Part shown: positions 34,526 through 45,791 of the stretch, in pieces
Layout of the letters: each line of letters starts with the position of its first letter
Position numbering within the stretch: position 1 is the first letter of the stretch
NCBI RefSeq assembly: GCF_018446385.1
Contig: NC_056002.1
Location: 41,677,671 to 41,741,670 of the forward strand
Origin: Zingiber officinale
Lineage: Eukaryota; Streptophyta; Magnoliopsida; Zingiberales; Zingiberaceae
Direction of reading: 5' to 3'
Length of the DNA: 64,000 nt
Made by a program: the position numbers and the translations under genes
The notes under the pieces: model-generated
Seen by the model: only the letters and a program-made list of their open reading frames with translations
Database searches by the model: none
Told to the model about the DNA's origin: nothing

Positions 34526-37500
34526 TGTAGGTCCCTTTGGAGGCCGGCAAGAGGGGAGGGGTGAATTGCCCTAAAAAAAAAAACCCTTCTCGGATATTCA
34601 ACTAACTTAAAAGAACTTGTAATTAAAAAGGCAGAGACTAATTAAAATAGAAAAATAGACACAGAGGAATTACTTGGTTTGCAATCAGAGGATTGCTAAT
34701 CCAAGGCAAAGAAAGCGCACTAATTGATTCTCCTCTGGGCGGAGTAGCCTCTTACAGCGTTGAAAGCACAGAAGAAAATAACACAAATGAAAGCACTGAA
34801 TTACAAGTAGTTACTTTTAATGTACAGATCAGTACTTTATTTATAGTACTGGTCCGGGCGCCTGAAAGTGGTTCCGGGCGCCCCCGGGGGGATAAACTTT
34901 ATCCCCCAACGGTCAGATTGCGAAAATCGTGATTCTGGTCAAAATCATGCTCCGGGCGCCCGGAAGCATTCCGGGCGCCCAAAAGCATTCCGGGCGCCCC
35001 AGAGCAAAAAGTCAACTATGGTTGACTTTTTGTCCGGGATGACTTCTCCGTTAAGTCCCAGTCTCGGTCCGGGTCTGTTCGCTCCGGCTCCGCTAGCTTG
35101 GGTGATCTCGGCCTTCCGGAATAGGACTCACCCGAACCCATGTTCCGGCCTTCTCCTGAGCAGCCTTCCTTCCCGGCCACGCACGCTCTTCTCGTCCACC
35201 GGTGTACTCTTCCGCGGACACCTCGTCCCTCAGACGCACCGAGCCCGTCGGCTCTCTCCCGTGCCGTCCTTCTCGCTAGCCGCGTCTTCCGCTCGACTTC
35301 CTGTGTTCCTAAGCTCCTGCACACTTAGACACAAGGGTTAAACAAACGCAGGACCTAACTTAGCTTGTTTGATCACATCAAAACACCTTGGGGTTCCAAC
35401 AATCTCCCCCTTTTTGATGTGAGCAACCCAAGTTAAGTTAGGGTAACCATTTGCAGTAAAAACAATTTATATTAAAATAAGTCCAAATATTTTTCAATTA
35501 AAAAATTATAGTACCTCCCCCTAGACTTAACATACTTCTCCCCCTTTGATCACATAAAAATTGGGGTTATAAACAAGTCTAAGGTAAATTCAGACAAGAA
35601 CTTTTGAGTGTAAAATATTTAGTAAAGACACTCTTCAGAATTTTTCGTTTGAAAAAAAATATTTTTCAGATAAGAACAGTCATAAGTGTAAAAAAAATTT
35701 AAGTTTAAAATTTATCTCAGCATTCCCAAAAAAAATTTTCTAATTTTTTTTTTTTTAAATGATAAGGCAAAAAAAATCTAAGTTAACTTTACAAAAAAAA
35801 TTCTAAGTCAATTTTCATGAAAATTTCTAAGATAATAAAGAATTTCTAAGTTAAGTTAGAAAGTTTTTAAATATTTTCTAACACAAATTGAATAACTCTT
35901 TTAAAGCATTAAGTAATTTAAATTAATGCTTTTTCAGTTAGTCAATTAAACTTTTCATTTCGATAGTTGGCTTCCAGGTCGTGGCGAGGTACTAGGCCTT
36001 CTTGGTTATTGGAGCAACAACCACTTCCTTAGACAAAGCCTCATAAAGAAATTAGTTGTTTAATTTCCTTGCTGAAAATGCTAAGTCTGACTTTAATTTT
36101 AAGTTAAACAGGTTTTTAGAATCCAGTAAAGGTTCCTACCTACAGGATTAATCAAGTATTTCCTGGGTATATAGATTTTTGATATATTTCTAATTTGACT
36201 TTGATGAAATCTATAATACCAATTTAAATTTTTAAAAGTAGGAATATTTGAACCATTAGATTTTTTCAATCTTTCTATTTCTTCTTTTAGTTTTTCATTT
36301 TCAATTTTCAATTTTTCAAAATCCTCTATAAGACATGATTTTGCCAAAATTCTCTTTGTTTCTAAAATTTCATTTTCTAATTTGACATTTTTATTTTCTA
36401 ATTTATACATGGATTTAGTCATAGCTTTGATACCAGAGTAAAGCTAATCAGGGGGTAAGAGGCATACCTCACTTACCATGTCGGACTTGAAGCCTGAATC
36501 TCCCCCTGCTTCACTGCTTTCATCCGAGGTCGCTCCCCCTTCATCGATGCTAGGTTCTGATATACTTTGTCTATCGTAGCTTGCCATTAGTGCTATTCCG
36601 GCATATTCTTGAGCTTCTGATTCAGATGAAGAAGTGTCGTCCCAAGTTGCTTTTAGGTTGTGTTTCTTGGGAGACTTCCTTTTGGCCTTTTTGAGTTCTG
36701 GGCAGTCTTCTCTTAGGTGTCCCTCCTTCTGACACTGGTAGCACCGCACCTTTCTTCCACCTTTTTGATTCCTTTTATTCTGCATTTTAAATTTATTAGA
36801 TCTAAAAAACTTTTTGAAATTTCTTACCATGTATGCTTCTTGATCGTCTTCGGAGTCTGACTCGAGTTCATCCTTCTGGGTTGCGTTCAGCGCCATAGTC
36901 TGGGTTGTATCCTTTGTCGTTCCTGCATACCTGGTTTCATGCAATTCTAGAGTAGAAAACAACTCTTCTAAAGTGCTTACCACCAGGTCTTTTGAGATGT
37001 AGTAGGCGTCGACGATTGATGTCCATTCCGGAGTTCTTGGAAACGCGTTGAGCGCGTAGCGTATAGTGTCCCGGTTTGTTACCGTTTCACCGAGGTTTTT
37101 GAGACCAGTAACTAATTCTTTTACCTTTGCGTGTAAACCAGCTACTTTCTCACCTTTCTCCAGACGGATGTTCATCAGTTTGTTGCGGAGGATGTCCCTT
37201 CTAGCGAGCTTTGCTTCGGACGTGCCTTCGTGGAGTTCCAAGAACTTCTCCCAAAGTTCTTTAGCAGATAAATAGTTTCTAATGCGGTTGACCTCTTGAG
37301 GCGGTAACACGCTCAGTACGGCTGTTTGCTACCGACTCATTCTGCTCCTTCTTTGTCCAATCGCTCTCTTCTTTTTCTTTTCCATCTTTATCTATTGGAG
37401 CTACAAAACCATATTTCATAATAAATCGAATTTCAAAATCTGTTTTTAGGAATACCTCCATACGACGCTTCCAGTCTGCGAAGTTCCCCTCGAATTTTGG

Positions 37501-38432
37501 TGGAACGATGCTTGGTCCGGCCATCTTGTTGCTTCGATCGGCGGTTAGTCCTCCTGAAGCGCCTGGCTCTGATACCACTTGTAGGTCCCTTTGGAGGCCG
37601 GCAAGAGGGGAGGGGTGAATTGCCCAAAAAAAAACCCTTCTCGGATATTCAACTAACTTAAAAGAACTTGTAATTAAAAAGGCAGAGACTAATTAAAACA
37701 GAAAAATAGACACAGAGGAATTACTTAGTTTGCAATCAGAGGATTGCTAATCCAAGGCAAAGAAAGCGCACTAATTGATTCTCCTCTGAGCGGAGTAGCC
37801 TCTTACAGCATTGAAAGCACAGAAGGAAATAACACAAATGAAAGCAGTGAATTACAAGTAGTTACTTTTAATGTACAGATCAGTACTTTATTTATAGTAC
37901 TGGTCCGGGCGCCCCCGGGGGGATAAACTTTATCCCCCAACGGTCAGATTGCGAAAATCGCGATTCTGGTCAAAATCATGCTCCGGGCGCCCGGAAGCAT
38001 TCCGGGCGCCCCAGAGCAAAAAGTCAACTACGGTTGACTTTTTGTCCGGGATGACTTCTCCGTTAAGTCCCAGTCTCGGTCCGGGTCTGTTCGCTCCGGC
38101 TTCGCTAGCTTGGGTGATCTCGGCCTTCCGGAATAGGGCTCACCCGAATCCATGTTCCGGCCTTCTCCTCGAGCAGCCTTCCTTCCCGGTTTCTCGTCCC
38201 TCGAGCGCCGCGCACGCTCTTCTCGTCCACCGGTGTACTCTTCCGCGGACACCTCGTCCCTCAGACGCACCGAGCCCATCGGCTCTCTCCCGTGCCGTCC
38301 TTCTCGCTAGCTGCGTCTTCCGCTCGACTTCCTGTGTTCCTAAGCTCCTGCACACTTAGACACAAGGGTTAAACAAACGCAGGACCTAACTTAGCTTGTT
38401 TGATCACATCAAAACACCTTGGGGTTCCAACA
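34526..38432 (-). mobile_element. Element 5: young gag-only LTR retrotransposon, 3.9 kb
   Basis: Complete in its ends. The 3' LTR (34526-35401) and 5' LTR (37580-38432) both read TGTTGGAACCCC...GGGACCTACA on the minus strand. The primer-binding site is at 37565-37578 (minus-strand tggtatcagagcc) and the purine tract at 35402-35420. Flanks are gtaac (34521-34525) and ataac (38433-38437), a five-base duplication with one mismatch. By eye the LTRs differ by about 13 substitutions plus a few indels over ~0.83 kb, about 1.5%, so the insertion is young. Between the LTRs there is gag only and no pol: a non-autonomous element inserted in the third frame of element 4. Confidence 0.88.
36099..37578 (-). 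mobile_element. Element 5 gag
   Basis: Gag-like coding of Sirevirus type on the minus strand. It has PPKFEGNFADWKRRMEVFL at the start, RRDILRNKLMNIRLEKGE in the middle, one CCHC knuckle (CYQCQKEGHLREDC), an acidic Ser-rich stretch and a coiled-coil tail (LENKNVKLENEI...LKIENEKLKEEIERLK). The tail ends with IPRKYLINPVGRNLYW, similar in position and sense to the gag end of element 1. It is interrupted by about two breaks. No protease, integrase or reverse transcriptase follows. Confidence 0.82.
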
Positions 38433-38930
38433 ATAACGAGACTGGCCGCATGAATGATGTTATGAAAGATGTGTAATGCGATGTCTATATCTAAGTGCTG
38501 ACATAATGCATACAAAATAAGGAATGAGATGAACGCATCTTCGGGACATCCCGAGATGAGATAGGCAAAATGCATGCAGTCAGGACTCTATACATAATGT
38601 AGTCCTGAACCCTAAGAGAGAGTGACCTAAAGTCGAAAACTCCAAGTGGTCTCTCCTCCCCCAAAAAATACATATAGAGTGTATCCAATGTAATGTGGGA
38701 GTAGGGCTCGCCAAATGGCAAATCCCTACTAGGATAGCACAAAAATGGACATGTAGAGGGTCTAAGACCTAGACTAGTATGTAATAAGGTGGGGGTAAGC
38801 TGAAAATCCTTTCCACCAACTCTGGTGGAATAGGTCAGGTCATCAACCCTTTCAAGGTTGTTATAGAATTGAGCACATAAGTTCTGATTTACTGCATTAC
38901 TGCAGTAAACCAGCTTATTAATCTGAAAAT
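38433..38930 (-). mobile_element. Element 4, upstream part of the third reading frame (plant transposon protein type)
   Basis: An open minus-strand stretch with QMIEHFQINKLVYCS, NLCAQFYNNLE and FQLTPTLLHTSLGL. The pattern FYxNL, then a core and a 'xLLxxLGL' word, is that of the 'putative plant transposon protein' domain found as an extra frame in many plant LTR elements. It lies on the other side of element 5 from 34097-34525. The right boundary with element 6 is uncertain. Confidence 0.55.
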
Positions 38931-38983
38931 GCTCAATCATTTGGACCATATAAGGTATGAAAATATTGTCTACTAGGTAAGAT

Positions 38984-39621
38984 TGTTGGATCGAAAAGAA
39001 TTTAGATATCTCCACAATTACTTGATATTGTCCACTTTGGGCCTAAACCCTCATGGTTTTGCTCTTGGACTCTCCCCAAAAGACCTCATGCCAATGGAGA
39101 TATCTTTTCCTCTTATAAACCCATGATCTTTCCCATGTGTTTTCAATATGCGACTATATTTGCAACCTTGTAACCCTAACAATCCCCCCTCAAATAAAGG
39201 ATCATAGGCCTCCCACATCTGATTCTCGACCCACCAGGTCTTCCTGCCCCTCGGTCCACCCGACCTACTAGGACTTCCTTGCCTAGTCGCAACTAGAATA
39301 TCCTGCCTGGTGTCTGGTCCTCTTGATCCAAATATAGGAACTCCCACTTTCTTTGTTCAAGGTCAATATTGTACTCACATGGTTCAATCAGACCATAGCT
39401 CTTGTGCACAGTCGGTGGTTAAACATTCTGGCAGTCCGGGCTCTGATATCAATTGTTGGATCGAAAAGAATTTAGATATCTCCACAATTACATGATATTG
39501 CCCACTTTTGGCCTAAACCCTCATGGTTTTGCTCTTGGGCTCTCCCCAAAAGGCCTTATGCCAATGTCTTTCCCATGTGTTTTCAATATGGGACTATGTT
39601 TGCAACCTTGCAACCCTAACA
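38984..39621 (-). mobile_element. TRIM copy 1 (miniature LTR element, 638 bp)
   Basis: Two short LTRs (38984-39181 and 39454-39621), both starting tgttggatcgaaaagaattt on the plus strand, enclose a 272-bp core. On the minus strand a primer-binding site (ttgatatcagagccc) abuts the right LTR and a purine tract (tttgaggggggat) abuts the left LTR. The flanking duplication is aagat (38979-38983 and 39622-39626), exact. There is no coding capacity. The right LTR lacks about 30 bp present in the left. Inserted in the integrase region of element 6. Confidence 0.88.
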
Positions 39622-40125
39622 AAGATGACAAAGACTCCTTTTAGTGGACACAATGTAAGTGCTAATGATTTTTAAGACTCATACATATTGATGTTTGTGG
39701 TCCTTTCAATAAAGTATCTAGAGGAGGCTATCAATACTTCATTATTTTTACAAATGATTTTACTATATATGGCTATGTGTATCTAATGAAACACAAGTCA
39801 GAATCCTTTGAAAAGTTCAAAGAATTCAAGAATAAAATACAAAACTAACTTGGTAAGCACATTAGGATACTTGGATCATATCAAGGTGGGGAATATCTTA
39901 GCCAAGAGTTTCGTGACCATCTCGTTGAGTTTGGGATTATATCTCAACTCACTTCACCTGGAACACCACAGTGGAATGGTGTATTAGAGAGAAGAAATTA
40001 TACTTTATTCGATATGGTACGATCAATGATGAGTCAAGCAGATCTTCTTACTTCTTTCTGGAGACTTGCTCTAGAAATGGTTGCTTTCACACTTAACCGC
40101 ATTCCATCTAAATTCATCATAAAGA

Positions 40126-40789
40126 TGTTGGATCGAAAAGAATTTAGATATCTTCATAATTACATGATATTATCCACTTTGGGCCTAAGCCCTCATGGTT
40201 TTGCTCTTGGGCTCTATCCAAAATACTCATACCAATGGAGATATCTTCCCTCTTATAAATCGATGATTTTTTCCATGTGTTTTCAATGTGGGACTATATT
40301 TGTAACCTTGCAACTCCAATAATCCCCCCTTAAATAAAGGACCACAGGCTTCCCACGTCGGATCCTCGATCCACCAGGTCTTCCTACCCCTCGCCCACCC
40401 GACCTACTAGGACTTCCTTGCCTAGACACAACTAGGACTTCTTGCCTGGTGTCTGGTCCTCTTGATCCGAACTTAGGAGCCCCCACTTTCTTTGTTCGAG
40501 GTCAATATTGTATTCACATGGCTCAATCACACCATAGCTCTTGTGCACAGTCGGCGGTTAAACCTTCTGGTAGTCCGAGCTCTGATACCAATTGTAGGAT
40601 CGAAAAGAATTTAGATATCTCCATAATTGCATGATATTGCCCACTTTAGGCCTAAGCCCTCATGGTTTTGCTCTTGGACTCTACCCAAAAAGCCTCATAC
40701 CAATAGAGATATCTTTTCTCTTATAAACCCATGATTTTTCCCATGTGTTTTTAATGTGAGACTATATTTGCAACTTTACAACTCCAACA
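40126..40789 (-). mobile_element. TRIM copy 2 (664 bp), same family
   Basis: LTRs at 40126-40321 and 40593-40789, a core of 271 bp with a primer-binding site (minus-strand ttggtatcagagc) at about 40580-40592, and a purine tract beside the left LTR. The flanking duplication is aaaga (40121-40125 and 40790-40794), exact. It has the same orientation as copy 1 and sits about 500 bp further along element 6. Confidence 0.9.
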
Positions 40790-43067
40790 AAAGATACCAT
40801 ATATAATATGGATAGGGAAGAGTCTCAAGATGTCTTTTATGAAGATTTAGGGTTATAAGGCTTATGTTCGACATCAAGTCTCAAAGAATTTAGGACCCAA
40901 ATTAGATAAGTGATATTTTATAGGATATCCCAAGGAAATGAAAGGATATTACTTTTATAATCTCACACAAGGTAAAGTGTTTATCACTAGAAATGGTATT
41001 TTTCTAGAAAGAGAATTTATTTCTAGAACAGTTAGTGGAAGTAAAGTTGATATTGAAGAAATTTAAGATACACAAATTAGTACTAAGACTTTGATGGAAA
41101 TTGAACAAATACGACAAAGTGTTGTGGATCATAAATCTATTACACCATAAGAAGTTATAGAGCAATAACTTATTTGAGTAGAACAAGCTCTACACATATC
41201 TGATAGGACACATCATCATCCTGAGAGATATTCTTTTATCTTGTCTAACCATGATGATGTAATGTCTGTTGATCTCAATGAGCCTTCATCCTATCAAGAA
41301 GTTATAATGAGCTCGGATTCTAAAAAATGTCTAGAGGTCATGAGTTCGAAATGGAATTCATGTATACTAACCAAGTATAAACTTTGGTTGATCCACCAGA
41401 AAGAATCAAACCCATTAGGTGTAAGTGGATCTTTAAGAGAAAGACTAACATGGATGGTCATATGCATACCTATAAAGGGTGATTGGTAGCTAAAGGATTC
41501 AAGCAAATTCATGGTATAAACTATGATGAAACCTTTTCACTAGTTATAATGTTTAAATCTATTCAGATCATGCTTGCTATTGCAATTAACCATGATTATG
41601 AGATAGAGAAAATGGATGTCAAAATTATATTTCTGACTGGAACTCTACTCGAGGATGTGTATATGACACAACTTGAGGGTTTTGTAGATCCAAAAGATGT
41701 TGGAAAGGTATGTAAGTTGCAAAGGTCCATTTATGGTTTAAAGCAAGTTTCTAGAAGTTGGAATCTTTGATTCAATGATGCAATCAATGTGTTTGGTTTT
41801 ATTAAGAATGAAAATGAACCTTGTGTCTACAAAAGGATTAGTGGGAGCACAATCATCTTTCTCATCTTGTATGTAGATAACATACTTCTCATTAAAAATT
41901 ATATCTCTATACTGCAGTCTGTCAAGACTTTGCTTGGGAGTTGTTTCTCAATGAAAGACTTAAGTGAAACAGCCTACATTTTAGGCATTAAGATCTATAG
42001 AGATAGATCTAACAGATTGCTTGGTCTAAGTCAGAGTACATATATTGACAAGGTCCTTAATTGTTTTGTCATGCTGAATTTTAAAAAGGGATTTCTACCG
42101 GTGTCACATAATGTGAATCTTTCAAAGGCTTAATGCCCCTCTTCTAAGGAAGAAGAGATCATATGGATTAGATTCCTTATGCATCTGTTATAGTGTATAT
42201 CATGTACATCATGCTTTGTACTCACCCTAATATCTCGTGTGCATTAAGCATGATGAGCATATACCAGTTAGATATAGGTGAAGGTCACTGAATAGTAGTT
42301 AAGAATATTCTTAAGTACTTGAAAAGAATAAAAAAATATTTCTTAATATTTAGAGGTGATAAGGAGCTCGCTATAAAGGGTTATAGAGATAAAAGCTTGC
42401 AAACTGATAAGGATAATTCCATATCATAGTCAGGGTATGTATTTTGCTTAAATGGTGGTGCTGTGAGCTGGAATAATTCAAAACAAGACACAGTTGCTGA
42501 TTTTACTACAAAGGTCAAGTATATTACTACTTTTGATGCAATAAAGGAGGTTGTTTGGATCAGGAAATTTATTACAGAGCTTGGTGTAGTTCCTAGCATA
42601 GTGAACCCAATAGACCTCTATTGTGATAACAATAGGACTATTGCACAGGCTAAGGAACTTAGCTCTCATCAGTGATTCAAATATATATTGTGATGGTTCT
42701 ATCTTATTTGAGAGATCATCGATAGAGGAGATATGAGGATATGTAGATTACCGACCAATACTAACATTGCAGATCCTTTGACCAACACTTTGGTACAAAG
42801 GAAACATGATTATCACATTAGGTCACTTGGTATTAGATATTTTAGTGATTAGCATTAGTACTAGTGGGATATGTAGTATTAGCCATTAGAGTCAATTATG
42901 AGATGATTGGCAAGGGAACTTTTGTATCATATGTCATTAATAAAAGATAAAATTTATGGTTATTATATTTACTTCAGCTATGTACTAGATGAATCTGTAT
43001 AATAATGTCCTATGGTAGTAAATTCTAGTTTACAGTATATCAATTAGTTAAATTAATAGTGGGAGGT

Positions 43068-44479
43068 TGTAGATATATATATAATACTACTCTTAACTAT
43101 TCCTAAATAAGTATTAATATACAAGGGTAATATTAATGCGTTGAGACTAGTATGTAGGTCAATTGATGACTTAATCTCGCAAGTCATAGATATAAGATAT
43201 CAAGTTGACACATGAGTATATATTGGAGAATATGTACTGGATTGATTGACCCATCATGAGAATGTTTCATGGATCATTATATGAGTATTATAAATATTTT
43301 TAGAGTAACTATTGGTATGAATAGTCCTTAGACCTGAAATCACTACGGTTCCCTGCATAAGAGGTTGTGTACATTGGCATCGATAACCGTCACCTGTAAC
43401 AAGGTGGACTATAAAGTCGATCACTAGGTATGCAATAAATTATGCGGAGGGATGTGAGTAATATAGATGGGATATCCCTTCCACATGATGAAAGTGATAT
43501 CTGTGAGTCCCTTGATTAAGTAGGACTACTAAAATGAATGACTATACTTAAATAAGTCAATATGAGATATTGAGCTCATTTGGTTAAGTGAGTCTACTTA
43601 GAGATCAAGAAATACAAAGATTGATAAGAGGATAACGCAATCTATACCTCATAAATCAATCTAAATATCGAGGATAGAATGATTGAGTTATACAAGATAA
43701 TAGATATAGAAAGATTAGGTCAACTCTCGACACTTTCGTCACTTGAATAGCAATGATACATTGCTAGATGTCGTTTATTACTTATGTATCTAAAATGGTT
43801 TTATAAATAGTGCCAACATTACAAGAACCTATTGGGTCATATATATGGAGAACATGTTGATTTAGAGATAGGTTTATTTTAGTTCTATGGACCTTAATGT
43901 TAGTTGATTAATCCAAATGAATCTGGATTAGACTCAAATGAATTTGGATTAGACTCATTGGATTAATGGGTTAGACTCATTAGCTTATTATGTTAATGAC
44001 TTATTTGATTAATGGTTAATTCAATATATTAACATCCAACCTGCTAAAGAGGATTAATGTTCATTAATAAAAATTAATAAAGTATTCATGAAAAGGGAGA
44101 CCAAAAGGTAAAAACCTTTTGTATTCATTGGATAAGTACAAAAGTCATTTGTAATGAAATTTTGGAGAAGATCATTTTCTAGTCTTCTTCCTCTTCTTCT
44201 CTTGCCGGAATACCTTGTTGTTGCTAGCACAGCGAAGGTTGTTTTCTCCGAAGACTGAGTCTGTACAATGAACAAAGGATGTGTTCGTGTGGATACTAAG
44301 GAGGCATGTCCACTCTGATCGTGGTGAGATCTACCGAATTAAAGTTGCTGTCGAGATTGTACCATTCATGCAACAAAGGTAACAACTCGATCAAACATGT
44401 ATTCTGCATTCGCTTAGTCTCTGGAAGGATCAATTTTTCCACTACGTATATATGTTATTTTATGCAAAAGATCCCTATA
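43068..44479 (+). repeat. LTR of element 6
   Basis: A 1.41-kb LTR starting TGTAGATATATATATAATAC after a purine tract and ending at ccctata. It aligns with the LTR of element 3, for example 'aatactactcttaactattcc' against 'aacactactcttaatcattcc'. It is followed at once by a primer-binding-site sequence (gtgatatcagagcc), so like LTR 3 it lies between a 3' tail and a leader. Confidence 0.78.
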
Positions 44480-45110
44480 GTGATATCAGAGCCGCTTGTG
44501 AATATATATGCATCGTTTTAGTTCTATTTTATATGTGATATAGATAACGAACATGTATTTATTATGATTTGTATGATTGTATTAGTATTTTTGTCTAATA
44601 TGAAATATTTTGTGTTGATCAAATAAAGGATTTTAGCATCTTCATATATAATATGAACGTGTGTTATAGTCCATTTGTCTTTGACAAATCTTTCATGACC
44701 TATAGTTTTCATAATGGTTGATGTGGTTGCGTCAATATGTTGGGAACAACTTTTGAAAAATTATTCATGAACTGTTGTGAACAGATTGTACAATATTTAT
44801 CGCAAGTATATATCAGTATGTTATGAGGGATGTCTCAAGTTTTTATTAACTAATTCGATGAGTTAATAAAAAAAATAAGTTTGCTTTTGGGGCGTTGCCT
44901 CGACCCCCTATGAGGGGCGTTGCCTCCTTGACCCCTGTTTGCTAACAGGCTAGTGGGATCACCATTAGGTTACAGCTCATGAATTGTTGTTTAGAATCAT
45001 AATAAAATTTATATCATAGATCTATTAAGAATGATGTATGTCATTGTATATACTTATGTCCCCTTACCCCAATTTAGGGTTGTTCAATCACATAAATAAT
45101 TACACAATTA
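44480..45110 (+). mobile_element. Leader remnant of a second copy after LTR 6
   Basis: Begins with the primer-binding site (44480-44493). It continues with leader-like sequence including 'ggggcgttgcctcgacccc' and 'atgaggggcgttgcc' near 44890-44925, matching the GC-rich block in the leader of element 3 (about 14460-14490, other strand). No gag start was found, and the right end is approximate. Confidence 0.55.
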
Positions 45111-45791
45111 TAAGAAGAGTTGCACAAGTTTAAATATTTTAAAATAGATGATGCCTAGCCTTGATCAATTTCAACTTTATCATCAATTAATTGTATCAAT
45201 CCAAACATTAACTTAAACATGTTACTATAATAATTAGTTTTAAGTGATTGGATGTTTCTTTATATATTTATTTTTAGAATAATATTATCAATTAAAATTC
45301 ATATAAATGATCAGTTAGTCTACATTATTGTAACATTGGCAAGTTTTTGAAAGAAACATTCTAAAAATATATGAGGGGTAAACATTTTAAAATACCAAAT
45401 TAATTTCATATGCCATAAAAAACTTAGATGCAACATAACAAAATAAATAGAAAGAAAATTCGAACAAACATATGACATCTCATTATTATTAAAATTACTA
45501 TGAAAAATGTTTAACAATGACACCATCGAATTCCAAGTAAAAAAATTTCAAGCATGACAAAAAAATGTATCAAAAATACATAAACCACAAGCTTTCTCAC
45601 CTATTTCTTCCATATTTATGACAATTGAAACTTTAATATTGCAGTTTTGCATATACCACAAATTCGATTCGATTTCAAATGAACCGTGAAAGCTATTAGT
45701 TTATCCAGCCTATTCTTTAAATTATTGCAAGGAAACATGGTGTATGTTAACTAGCGAAGACAGGGCGAATCAAAGACTATGTTCTTCGCTG
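45111..45791. other. Region downstream of the isopentenyl phosphate kinase gene
   Basis: AT-rich. The last part (about 45560-45791) is probably the 3' untranslated region of the kinase gene. I see no other gene or transposon with confidence. Confidence 0.5.

Larger units (their letters stand above)
38931..43067 (+). mobile_element. Element 6: decayed Ty1-copia pol, plus strand
   Basis: Plus-strand relative of element 3. Integrase is at about 38940-40125 (matching KMTKTPFSGH, TPGTPQWNGVLERRN and DMVRSMMS), the linker and start of reverse transcriptase at 40795-41500, and the reverse transcriptase core at 41483-42133 (VAKGFKQIHGINYDETFS, YGLKQVSRSWN, LYVDNILLI). RNase H-like sequence is at 42463-42720, followed by the 3' tail and a purine tract (agtgggaggt, 43058-43067). 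Two TRIM elements interrupt it. Many breaks are present, so it is an old copy. The left end is lost at about 38930. Confidence 0.82.

Noticed and set aside
34868-38359. Pro/Ser/Arg-rich open frames in both LTRs of element 5
   Set aside because: They lie in GC-rich LTR sequence, occur in both LTRs, and have no protein features. They are chance frames in palindrome-rich DNA.
38940-39015. Apparent extension of the element 4 third frame into the TRIM
   Set aside because: The last codons read through the TRIM LTR. The bases just left of the TRIM resemble the integrase of element 6, as expected from the aagat duplication.
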